64,000 bases of DNA from Lunularia cruciata. Its lineage: Eukaryota; Streptophyta; Marchantiopsida; Lunulariales; Lunulariaceae. The position numbers were made by a program, and so were the translations under genes. This document shows, piece after piece, positions 11,208 to 21,314 of this stretch. Numbering within the stretch: position 1 is the first letter of the stretch; each line of letters begins with the position of its first letter. Under the pieces are notes generated by a model. It had not been told where the DNA came from and made no database searches. It saw only the letters and a program-made list of their open reading frames with translations. The stretch covers positions 49,664,501-49,728,500 of the forward strand of contig OX419761.1 of assembly GCA_948567375.1 (NCBI GenBank), written 5' to 3'.

Positions 11208-11884
11208 TGTCTCTCACTGAGGATGAACCTCTGATTGCTATTATAGTAACACACCATGGACTAAGAAGGTAAGGAACCCCAACTCCATCATACTCCTCCA
11301 AGGCTAACACTCCAAGACTCAAGACATTGTTCACTAGAGAATTCAATGAGAGAGATAGTTACAAATGAAAGGATGTTGAGTACCTCATCACCCCTTGTTT
11401 ATATACTTGTGAAATAGTTACGCACCAAAGTTACTAATTACTAGAGCAACTCAAGTTACTAGGCTTAAAGTCAAGTAAAGTCAAAAAGTATGAAGGAATA
11501 TCCATTCAGATGGGCATATTCCACTAGCATATGATCTTATCTTGACCCAACCACTAAATCAAGGATTCCTTTACATGGGCTATCTTTGAACTATAAAAGG
11601 ATCCAAAACAAAAAGGCTTGTGGGCCCAAGAGTTCTCAACTCTTTGCTCAAAGCCAAACACCTAGGAATAATACCAAGTCAACACACTGGAATCCAAAAT
11701 AGTGGTACTCATCTTTTCCCTTTCCTCTAAAGTAAGGTCCCCTCTATCTTAGCTATGACTAACTCTAGCTAATCATGACTAATGTAGAACCATCCTTTAT
11801 CTTTATATAAATAATATCTCTCAAGTACTTGTAATACCAAGCTAAATATCACAATACCACACACATGCACAAATGGGTGTTACA
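11208..11884 (-). repeat. LTR-like block B (677 bp), probable solo LTR
   Basis: It is nearly the same sequence as block A, with TGTCTCTCACT at its start and TGTTACA at its end, lacking A's internal 69-bp duplication. It sits between the capsid part and the zinc-knuckle part of element M's gag. Its left flank (TATGAGCCGGTC) resembles A's left flank (TATGAGCTAGTA), which is unexpected for two independent LTR insertions. Confidence 0.65.
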
Positions 11885-11927
11885 GTCCACCTTGTCCTTG
11901 GATGATAATATGGTGTGGTGCACTCTA

Positions 11928-12257
11928 CTACATTCTACAAGAAATAACAATTATGAATGAGATCTCTCTACCAAATCCAGATGTCATCACTCTCTCCTCC
12001 ACCATGTTGAGCTCAATATGCTCAGCCAAACTAAAGACCACTACCAAAGTAGGTGAAGTAGCATGTAACAATGTAGCATCATATACTCTATGTTGCAACT
12101 TCTCATCCAAAATCCCATACCAAAATTGGACTACTTGGGCCTCAATAACTCCTTGAGTAAAACTGATTAGGCGTCTCATACAAGTATATGCCTCACATAA
12201 GCTCTCTCCAACCGTCCATTGGAACTCCTTCAAGCTCCTCAGGTTGTAAGTCTGCAC
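11928..12257 (-). pseudogene. gag capsid segment of element M
   Basis: The minus-strand frame reads TYNLRSLKEFQWTVGESLCE, AYTCMRRLISFTQGVIEAQV, VQFWYGILDEKLQHRVYDAT, then FSLAEHIELNMVEERV. This is the retrotransposon gag fold (paired helices with a conserved W.....GESL..A and the FW.GL/ILD block). The frame is open for 109 residues and then meets block B. It would form the particle shell. Here it is part of a dead element. Confidence 0.78.
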
Positions 12258-12559
12258 TCCTTGGTAGTTCTACCTCAAGCATTAGAACAACTCCACCATG
12301 GGGTTAAACCTTGGTATTACACCACCTCCTGTAGTGGTACCTCCACTCGTAATAGCACTATCTCTAGCTAGTGCACCTCCATTAGCTCCACCAATGCTAC
12401 TAGAGCTAGAACTCATATGTTGATCTACCCTTGACAACCAAGCCTAAAGTGATAGAGATGTAATTTGGAGACCAATATTTTCCCCATAGCTTGATCTTCT
12501 CTAAGTGAGCTTTCTTGAACTCGTGATAATCATCCATTGGTGGACCCTCCAAGTGCTAA

Positions 12560-12900
12560 AACAACGGGTTTTGCATCTACTACAAATCACACCAACTATC
12601 AAACTCTTGGATGAAGTTATCCAACTCAATAGTACCTACTATACTTGAGTAAAAATTGGGGCTTTTGAAGGCCCCATAAATCTTGTCCATGTCCCACAAC
12701 AACAGTGCGAACATACTAAGTGCACTCTCAACAAAATCAACTCCTGTGTCAAACTCTAACTCAAAGTCAATCTCTTCCCTCACTGAGACCCAAGATATAG
12801 GATGATACCAAGCACCATTCCAAGTAAACCCATTGTGTACTACAATTCTATCTCCTTTGGAATCCCCAAAGAACTCCATCAAGACAAGTAACCATCAAGT
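12560..12900 (-). pseudogene. gag N-terminal segment of element M
   Basis: An open minus-strand stretch of 100 residues (12882-12580) ends IYGAFKSPNFYSSIVGTIEL then DNFIQEFDSWCDL, acidic in the middle (EEIDFELEFDTGVDF). Position and composition fit the N-terminal part of the gag whose capsid lies at 12257-11928. The two are out of frame with each other. Confidence 0.5.
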
Positions 12901-13163
12901 ATAAATTGCAAATTGCAATCGTAACCACCTCAAGTACCCCACCAAGAATCACCACTAAGTGTCAACAAAAACTGAACACTACCCACTAGTGTAGCTCTAA
13001 CTATGACAACTACATTAAGGGAAAGGGTGACTTGTAACCTGCCATCACAACATGCACTCTCATGGTCTATAGGTCATCACTTCTTGCCTCACTGGAGATA
13101 AACATAGGTAGTTTGATTGGTCATCACTCTAGCCTCACTAACAAGAGCACACCAAAGCACCAA

Positions 13164-14035
13164 TGCTATATAGTTAAGGCACCTCACACAAACATGGTGC
13201 ACAAATAGGAAATAGAGAATGGAGAGTGTTCAATCAAAAGAATGCTAAATGGATTGACTCTACCACCATTTGGTATTTGACATAATTGGAATATTTATTT
13301 ACTTCCTAAGCTATGAGGATCATCAAGAATGAGATCAAACTTCCTCTAGCCAAAATCTGATGTAAATCCTCCACCAAATCTGATATAAATTTGATGTAAA
13401 TGGTTGACTGCTAATCTCCACTCAAGCCAAAATGGAAGAATAGAGATCTCCAAATTTCTAATTTGTGGGGATGGGTTCCCAACTCCACCTTCAATTTTGC
13501 ATTTCAAGCTCACCAAACTGGCCTTGCTTTCACCTCTTAAGCTCAAAAAAAACACCACTGCTTGAAATTGACTCTCTTATCAGGGAAATTTGGCCAATGC
13601 TTTCACACGCAATCACTCTTAGGGAAATCTGAACCATGATCAAGGTACCACAATTAACCAAGCTTGGAGATACCACCAACACCCTCAACTCCTACACTCA
13701 ATTTCCCTCTAATCTCACTTCTCTGATGTAATCAGTTCTTCATCAACTTGAATCAATTTAAATCAGCTTAGTACTTGATCATTCACTCAATTGGACACTA
13801 ATAACAATGAAGCCACACCCACTCTAGCTAAGAGACTCTAGGTGACGCTCATCGGCTTTCTATCCACCATTGCCAAGAACTTGAAGGCTCAACATCAAAG
13901 AAATGAGCTCTTTGGGGCTGCACTTCCAAGGTCTACATCTCATTTTGACCTAGATCTCCAACCCTAACGATCATGATGATGGTGCAAATGGTGCAAGTGA
14001 TGGTGGGCCCCACCATGTAGTTAGTACCCCTAACA
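13164..14035 (-). repeat. putative 5' LTR of element M (872 bp)
   Basis: On the minus strand it would start TGTTAGGGGTACT at 14035 and end CTATATAGCA at 13164, followed by TTGGTGCTTTGG as a possible primer site and then about 280 bp of leader to gag. No second copy is in the window to confirm it, so the edges rest on the TG/CA ends and the position relative to gag. Confidence 0.45.
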
Positions 14036-14199
14036 AAAAATTTGACCATCAACAAGTAGTCTATGAGTAATTACCAAAATACCTTTAACTACCAAAACTA
14101 CTACTCTAAACACCCAAGCAATCTAAGTGCGAGGCTACAAATGGCATGTCATCATTCTTGTCTTTCCAAAATCAAAGGAGTTGGAGAAATTTGCATAGA

Positions 14200-15090
14200 A
14201 GTTAGATATTTGGAGAAAGGTAAAGTAGAGAGAGTTTTGAAAGTGAGCAAACATGAGAGAGAGGAAGACTTGAGATATTGAGAAATTTTAAGATGGATTT
14301 TAGGAGAAAGGTTACAACGGAGAAATTTTTGAGAGAGAGCAAACCAAAGAGAGGACTTAAGACATTGAGAAATTTCAAGAAATAATTCAAGAGAAAAGTG
14401 ACAAGAGAGAGAGTTTCAAAAGTGAGCAAACTTGAGAGATTGGAAGACCTAAGACATGAAGAAATTCTAAGACAAATTTTAGGAGAAAAGCGACAATGGA
14501 GAGAGTTTTCAAAGTGAAATTTTGAGAAATTTTGAGATAGATTTTTGGGAGAAAGGTGATATGAGAGAGAGTTTTCAAAGTCAGATATTGAGAAATTTTG
14601 AGATAGATTTTTGGGAGAAAGGTGATATGAGAGAGAGTTTTCAAAGTCAGATATTGAGAAATTTTGAGATAGATTTTTGGGAGAAAGGTGATAAGAGAGA
14701 GAGTTTTCAAAGTCAGATATTGAGAACTTTTGAGATGGATTTTGGGAGAAGGTGATAAGAGAGAGAGAGTTTTCAAAGTGAGACATTGAGAAATATTGAG
14801 ACAAATTTTGGGAGAAAGGTGATATGGGAGAGAGTTTCAAAAGTGAGAAAACTTGAGATGTTGAGAAATTTTGAGACAAACTTTGGGAGAAAGGTGATAA
14901 GGAAGAGAGTTTTGAAAGTGAGAAAACTTGAGAGAGAGGAAGACCTAAGTCAATGAGAAATTTTGAGATGTATTTTGGGAGAAAGGTGATAAGGAAGAGA
15001 GTTTTGAAAGTGAGAAAACTTGAGAGAGAGGAAGACCTAAGTCAATGAGAAATTTTGAGATGTATTTTGGGAGAAAGGTGATAGGAGAAA
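14200..15090. repeat. purine-rich minisatellite, 66-bp period
   Basis: The core unit contains TTTTGAGATAGATTTTTGGG, then GAGAAAGGTGATATGAGAGA, then GTTTTCAAAGTCAGATATTG. The phase marker TCAGAT falls at 14581, 14647 and 14713, a period of 66 bp. About ten units are recognisable, near-identical in the middle and divergent at both ends. A second, longer variant (with CTTGAGAGAGAGGAAGACCTAAG) repeats at about 14924 and 15020. Because 66 is a multiple of 3, an apparent open frame with 22-residue repeats appears on the minus strand. I regard it as a by-product. Confidence 0.9.
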
Positions 15091-16120
15091 GAGTTACTAA
15101 TTTCACATTTCTGAAATTTCCTATCACAAAAATCCTTGATTATAATCCATTGATGGATGTTGAAACATGGAGAGCTTAATGAACTGACTTGCTAATTGGT
15201 TTTCACACCATCAACAATCATAGAACTTACATCAAATGATGTTGGCTAAACAAGACCCAAGTGAGATAGTGAATGGAGGCAATTTTGGAAGTTGACTTTG
15301 ATGCAATGGGATTGAAAATTTGCATTAAGATGGAATGTGCACATCCAAATGTAAGTTTCAATACTCCTACATTAGTTGTAATTTCAATTCATTGATGTTA
15401 ATTGCCTCAAACTATCTTGGATTTTGTCAATTATCACCTCCTCCCCAACCCTTGTTTGCACAAATTTTGTGCATTTCATCCCAATGCACCTTGGGAAACA
15501 CAAGTTCACCCTTAACCGCTAATCCTAAACTCTAACACATACCTAAGTAGACCCCCTGAAATCCAAGTGTACTCCATACTTTTGTGACCTTGAGTGCACT
15601 TTGTGAAACGATAACACACCACAATGCACATCAGTTTTGCCCAATTGCACATCAATTCACTTTGCTCTAATGCACACCACTTTTCTCTTTCTATTCTTTT
15701 CTAATTTCCTAAATTTCACCTTTATCTTTGTTTTTGGTTTATGTTTATGTATCATTATGCACTAACTTTGTGAGCACTTGGGACCATCAGACACGGGTGG
15801 GGAGAGTTTGTGGAGACCCTTCACTCTCAATGTGAGCATCATCAAGGAGCACTTATGATGCATAAGGGTGTGGTTTAGGGTTATTTTTAATCTCAATTTT
15901 TGTAGATTAGTGAAAGGTTAAGAAAGTTGTTAAGGCTAGAACACTAGATTGTGCTACTTATCATTGGCCTAGAAGGTAACCTTAAAGAAGAACAAGAAAA
16001 TGACATAAGATAAACCCTATTGCTCTTCCACATCCAAGGATCATAAGGAAAATACCCATGTGATTGTTATGACTATCATGATCATGATTGTCATCTTCAT
16101 GATCATTATCTTTGTGATTG
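15091..16120. other. no gene seen
   Basis: AT-rich sequence without a coding pattern I can recognise. It contains a run of ATGATTGTCATCTTCATGAT-like short repeats at about 16070-16115, just before an LTR fragment. Confidence 0.6.
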
Positions 16121-16465
16121 TGTAATACCAAGAGCTAGCCATATGATCTAGATGTGAAATTTGGTTTGGTAATATCTGGAATGATGCTTACATGATGGAC
16201 AAAATAGATCAGATAGAAGCATCACAAAAAGAGTACTTCTACTAGTAGGGCAGAAACCAAGATACACTTGAAAACCTTAGAACCAATAGCTAGACATATG
16301 ATTTAAAGGTGAGAATTGGAGGATGTTACACATGATGGACTATATAGATCAGAAAGAAGTATCACGAAAAGGGGACTTCTACTAATAGAATAGGAACCAA
16401 AATATGCCTGAAATCTTTGAAGGCAATTTGGGAGGCCTAGACATATGAATTAGACCTAGTTTCAT
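16121..16465 (+). repeat. 5' part of an LTR, same family as the solo LTR at 18903
   Basis: It starts TGTAATACCAAGAGCTAGCC and follows the first roughly 345 bp of the LTR at 18903-19645, including that LTR's internal duplication. The match fades after GAATTAGACCT at about 16462. The rest of the LTR is absent. Confidence 0.75.
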
Positions 16466-16609
16466 AGGGATCAAATGGTCTCAAGAATACATTGCGCACC
16501 TAGCTTCTTGCACTTAGAATTCACAATTCAGATGGTACGAGTAGCATGCATAAAGTCTGATAGTTGGAAACTATGAACTTTCAACAAATACTGGACTTGT
16601 ACAAAGAAA

Positions 16610-16840
16610 ACCTATTGTTGAGTTCCCTTTATTTCTTCTTGGCTGCAACAATTGCTACAATGTGCTTCAGTTTCTTACAATTATTGCATAGTGGCTCTAT
16701 TGAACATTCAGTAGTTATGTGCCTTGATACATTGCAATTGTTGTAGACCAAAGCATTGGGACAATTCCTTCCCAAAATATCATATGCGCATGCAATTATC
16801 ACATAGCTCTAACATTGGCCTCTTCATGTATTCTTATCCA
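16610..16840 (-). pseudogene. decayed gag zinc-knuckle array
   Basis: On the minus strand three adjoining CCHC-type knuckles can be traced. The first is CDNCMRI, a stop, then a shifted KE-type ending. The second is YNNCNVSRHITTEC (first Cys now Tyr). The third is CNNCKKLKHIVAIV (last Cys now Val). Spacing is the standard C-x2-C-x4-H-x4-C with short linkers (PNAL, SIEPL). Arrays like this occur in gag of plant retrotransposons and in CNBP-type proteins. Position among LTR debris favours gag. No other domain was found nearby. Confidence 0.55.
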
Positions 16841-18902
16841 AACAATCAATCAGATCTCATCTTCCCATAGTAACTCCAAGAATTATCAAACTATCACTCC
16901 AAACCTTGATTATAATGAGGTTTGTAAAGCCAGTAGCCAACTGAGCAACAATAATCATGCACTTCTACTTAATCCCTTTCCACACACAACTAACATCTTT
17001 TAATTCAATGTCAAGTATTTCATTTTTCACAAATATTGTTCTTCACCATAACTTCTACATACATTCTCCACATCCGACTCCTCTCACTACTTCCATCCTC
17101 TATACACATCAATCCAATAATCTACCACCTTATTCCCTCAACACCTTACAAAGACTCCAACCTAGAAAACTCCAGAGAACAACTTCCAAACACTCTTCTT
17201 CCAAAGGAAATTGCTTCACATTCCCTCCCCAGATGATGCAAACACTACCATATGTCATAGCGATTGTATGGTCACAAGGATTGCATTTTTGACCTATAAT
17301 TCCTCTTACTATTGCCTTGAGCTCTCCCTAAATCAATATATAATCCATGGCAATTGATCCTCCCCACTTACACAAACAGACCAAAAAATTTTGCTCTCCT
17401 TGTTTCTTCATACTAGTTTATTACCTTTTGCTTCATTGCAATCCCACCGGTCATCCTACAGCTCTTGTACATGTCTCTACTTGGCCCTTGCTGATTCTTG
17501 TCTGGTTCCTTTTCAAAACCCTCCTGATTAATCAACCATACCCATCCCTAAAGCCAATCATCAAACCCCAAAATCCAACGACCACCACATTCTATGTCTG
17601 CTTGCTTGCGTCCTTTCTCCATAGAGCCCACTTCCTTCTGCCTGTCACTCACTCCTTCATCTCTTCCCTTGCTTCTCTGGACAAGCCGCACTCTTCCCTT
17701 CCAACTCTCTCATCCCCCATTGCAAACTCATTTAGTTGGTCTCTTTCTCCTCTATAACCCTATGATTGTTAGAGACTACACTCATGACAGTCCACCATCG
17801 TCCTCCAAGATCTTTACAACCTTTTCCTAATATTGGTCTTATTCCTCTACACAAGCCTCATCCGCTGACCTTTCCTTTTCTCTTGTTGTTCATTCCCAAG
17901 ACTCATTCTCAAGGTTTATTTTAACAGCAACAACTCTCTATAGTTCATGTTTCCTGTTAAACTTCATTGCTATTGTGTCTTCACACTGTTTGGTTTTTCC
18001 CTCTTACTGCTCATGACCAGCTATCGTTACTCCAACCAATGTTTCCTTTACTATATCTCCCACACTTTTTGTTGCATTGTTCTTTGATTTAACTCCTACC
18101 TTTTCCTACCCTATTGTTCTTTGATTTCTTCTCTTGCTTTTCCTACCCTACTGTTCTAAAATTTACTATTGGAATCCAGAAGTTACTACATGCAACCAGA
18201 ATTTTGACTAGATGTAAAAAAATTTCTACTAATTCACCTAACACACTAAATTGAACTAATGTAACATATAGATGGTTTTCCCAACGACAGCATCACCACC
18301 TAGACAAAGAACAACAAAATTAGGTGATAGTTCAAATTGGCCTAAATACTTGCATGTGCAAATAGAGATGGTTCATCAAGGATGCAATCATTGAATTGCA
18401 AAACAGTTTTCCCTCAATTATAAATTCAAGGCTCATACTAGCACAATAGCTTCTTTTGATTCAACAAATTCATAAATTCAAGCATAGAGTGTCCATCAAT
18501 TTCATTGGCAATAAACTAGAGTGAGAGCTTGAGAGATCGGGTAGATGGGTGTCAAAATCAATTATGTCTTTCAATGGAGAGATTGTGAGCAAGCACGATG
18601 GATCTCCAACCAAGAAGGAATAGAGTGCTTCCAAATGTGATTTTGAAATACCTAAAGTAAGTAAGTGGGCCTTCCATCACAGGGAAGAGATCCTTTGTAG
18701 CAAGAAAATTGATTTTATTATTATGGAATTGGAATTTGAGTGACTTAGCAATGATTCAACAAATTAGAGACAATCATGACCTTGGGTTAGAAATGCTAAC
18801 AAAGAATGTGTTTGCATGGACCAAAGCACATTAGCAAAAGGTGCTTGAGCTTACAATTGAATATCCTCATGATAGGATGATAATAAACACCGAATGGACT
18901 AG
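16841..18902. other. no gene recognised
   Basis: Open stretches of up to 136 codons exist on the plus strand (17347-17757, 16957-17292). They are Ser/Pro/Leu/His-rich with no domain, and I do not consider them genes. The sequence is pyrimidine-rich on the plus strand at 17000-18100. It is probably the interior of an old element between the two LTR fragments at 16121 and 18903. Confidence 0.5.
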
Positions 18903-19645
18903 TGTAATACCAAGGGTTAGCCATATGATCTAGATGTGAAATTTGGTTTGGTAACATCTAGAATGATGTTATACATGATGGTCAAAATAGATCAGATAGA
19001 AGTATCACCAAAAGAGTACTTCTACTAATAGGGCAGAAACCGAAATAGACTTGAGAACCTTAGAACCAATAGCTAGACATATGATTTAAAGGTGAGAATT
19101 GGTTTGGTAACATCTGGAAGGATGTTACACATGATGGACTAAACAGATCAGAAAGAGGTATCACCAAAAGGGTACTTCTACTAATAGAGTAGGAACCGAA
19201 ATATGCCTGAAATCTTTGAAGGCAATTTCGAAGGCCTAAACGGATGAATTAGGCCTCGAAAATGTGCAGATTCCCCCCCCCCTAACGGAGGAAAGGCTGG
19301 CCTTCCCTCCCCCTTGATTTTGTCTCGTCGAGAGCTTTCCAACGGTACCTTACTCATGTGATTCTGAGATTCCTACAGGAAGATTCCCTAAAAGATTCCC
19401 TTCAGTCAAAGCTCGTTTGACCAACCAGATAGGACCTAGACCAGACAGGTCACCCATCCAAGTCAGTAATCCAAGGGTGGAGCTTGCTGACATGTCACCT
19501 ATCTATGTCCCTAATCCTATGGTGGAGCTTCCTTGGAGGAGATCCTCTTTGTCTATATAATAAAGAGAAGGTGCTCCCTTGGGGCATCGAAGGTTTGAGT
19601 GTGCAATCTGTGTTTTCTCTCTTCTCTTGTCCTTGGAGTATTACA
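18903..19645 (+). mobile_element. solo LTR (743 bp) with 5-bp target duplication
   Basis: It begins TGTAATACCAAGGG and ends GGAGTATTACA. It is flanked on both sides by ACTAG (18898-18902 and 19646-19650), a perfect 5-bp target duplication. A TATA-like CTATATAATAAAG lies at about 19552. Inside, a segment of about 156 bp is tandemly duplicated (GGTAACATCT at 18950 and 19106). There is no internal region, so it is the product of LTR-LTR recombination. Confidence 0.88.
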
Positions 19646-21030
19646 ACTAGTCCTAAGGGAAAAATTATAAGGACATCAAGGTGTCATTTTAATGAGAGAA
19701 GTTAAGTAGTGGATGGAGATACAAAAGAGAAATTTCAAAAACAATCATGAAGTTGCTCAAGTCTAAGTGCACCACATATGATGCCAATACAAGCCAAGCT
19801 ATCTTCTTCTAGTACCTTCACAAGGAGTGACCTATGAATTGGGCAAAGATGTTTTATAAGCAATGTCATACTATGTTTTTTCTTTCTCTTTGAACACATT
19901 TGGTACCTAACTCTAGAGCTTAAAAATAGGAGATTTTATGTAGACCTATCACTAATAATTTAGGCTTGCTTGTCCTCCCAACCACTTGAATCTTCTAATC
20001 CTATTTTTTATATTCCTTTTATTGGGTAGGAGAAAAGGGTAACCTAACATCAAATCATGTGCTTACTATGGTGGAGCACTCTTCTTTGTAAGTGGTTTGT
20101 AGAGGCTAAAAATCATAGTAAATAAAAGAAGCCATGCAAATTGTTGAGAAATTTGGTCTCCTTTCTCTTAACTCTCTAATTATGCATAACCCCAACAAGT
20201 TGATATTTTATTGCTTATATTGTATAGAAGATGTAAAATTCTCATAAAGATTGATACAATACAATAAAAATGGTTACTTACTATTATTAGGAATGACTAT
20301 AACAAAATTGAAGAGGCTTCTATTTTTTGATAACTAATGTAATGCATTATATATTATACAAATTTTATGAGTTTAACTTGATCAGTTACACAAGTTGAAT
20401 ATGTAAAAATTATATTTTTAAGGGAATCAAAAATACCTAATAAGACTATTCTAGTAGGTTATAACAATTATCATTACTTCTTGTACAAAAAAATTTTATT
20501 GTCATAATTGAATTGTATGCTCAATGTATTATTAGATAAATATGTTGTGGTATGTTTAAATTATATTCCTCTCTATAACAAGAAAAAGAGCTAGTGCCAT
20601 TGGCAAATTGTTACAATGATTATAAACATGGAAGTTCATTTATAAGAAATCAAGATGAAATCCTCATTGATGGTCTCTTCTTTGATCATCAAGTTTTAGT
20701 TGAATGTATCAAGATAGAGAAAGAAGAGAAAGATTATCATGGATTGGTTGACTCCATGAGATGCTAATAAATTTTCAAGAAATTAATGATTTGGTAGGCT
20801 TTATCTCTAATTAATATAATAATATCATAGTACAACTAAACAAGGCAAGAATGCCAAGTTCCAATGGAGCAACAAGGAGAATTGTTAATTTCAACAATAT
20901 AACAATTTAGTATAAATTGTTTCATGCCAAGCTACCATTGGTGAACCATTTCATGCTTGTGCTTAAGAATACTATGGGTGATTGCAACTCTTCACTAACC
21001 ATTGCAATGGATGAAGGATGGACCCAGCCT
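19646..21030. other. no gene seen
   Basis: Strongly AT-rich, stop-filled sequence. No LTR ends, RNA gene or coding motif could be identified. Confidence 0.6.
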
Positions 21031-21039
21031 CTTTGGGAC

Positions 21040-21048
21040 TATAAAAAG
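21040..21048 (+). promoter_or_regulatory. TATA-like box upstream of the decayed coding region
   Basis: TATAAAAAG lies in GGGACTATAAAAAGACCAGC, about 270 bp before the first open stretch at 21315, followed by a pyrimidine-rich leader (TTTTCACTTTTTTC). This resembles the promoter part of an LTR, but no LTR boundary could be confirmed. Confidence 0.35.
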
Positions 21049-21314
21049 ACCAGCCGCATCTCACAACTTGAATCTTATTGTTGTTTTTAATTTTCACTTT
21101 TTTCTTTTCACTTTTCACTTTCCCATCTTTCACATTTCATATCTATGTGACAAATAGTTCTTATGACATTGTGTGAGGAATTTGTAGGTCTGATTGCAGC
21201 ATTTTGCCATGTATGTCAAGAAGCTATGCAAGGAGAACTATAGAGTAGTAAGTTGCATTTTCAAGAGGATTTGAATATTCAGTCATGACATGACGTACTC
21301 TTGAGAAGAGAATT

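Larger units (their letters stand above)
1..14035 (-). mobile_element. Ty3/gypsy LTR retrotransposon 'M', minus strand, nested and truncated by the window edge
   Basis: Read on the minus strand, the domains come in Ty3/gypsy order: LTR (14035-13164), gag (about 12900-10860), RT (8217-7759, resuming at 2322-1827), RNase H (1760-1106) and integrase (about 800 to beyond base 1). RT precedes integrase, which is the Ty3/gypsy order. The second LTR lies outside the window. Element 1 interrupts the RT: coding ends at 7759 and resumes at about 2322 in the same domain. Two LTR-like blocks (9792-10537 and 11208-11884) interrupt gag and the region after it. All reading frames carry many stops, so the element is dead. 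Its gag and integrase differ clearly from those of elements 1 and 2, so it is another lineage. No chromodomain is visible in the part present. Confidence 0.85.

Noticed and set aside
14202-14879. 225-codon minus-strand open frame with repeated NFSISDFENSLSYHLSPK
   Set aside because: It is the translation of the 66-bp minisatellite. 66 is a multiple of three, so long repeat frames appear on both strands without selection.
17347-17757. 136-codon plus-strand frame, hydrophobic and Ser/Pro-rich
   Set aside because: No recognisable domain, overlapping open frames in other phases, pyrimidine-rich composition in a repeat graveyard.
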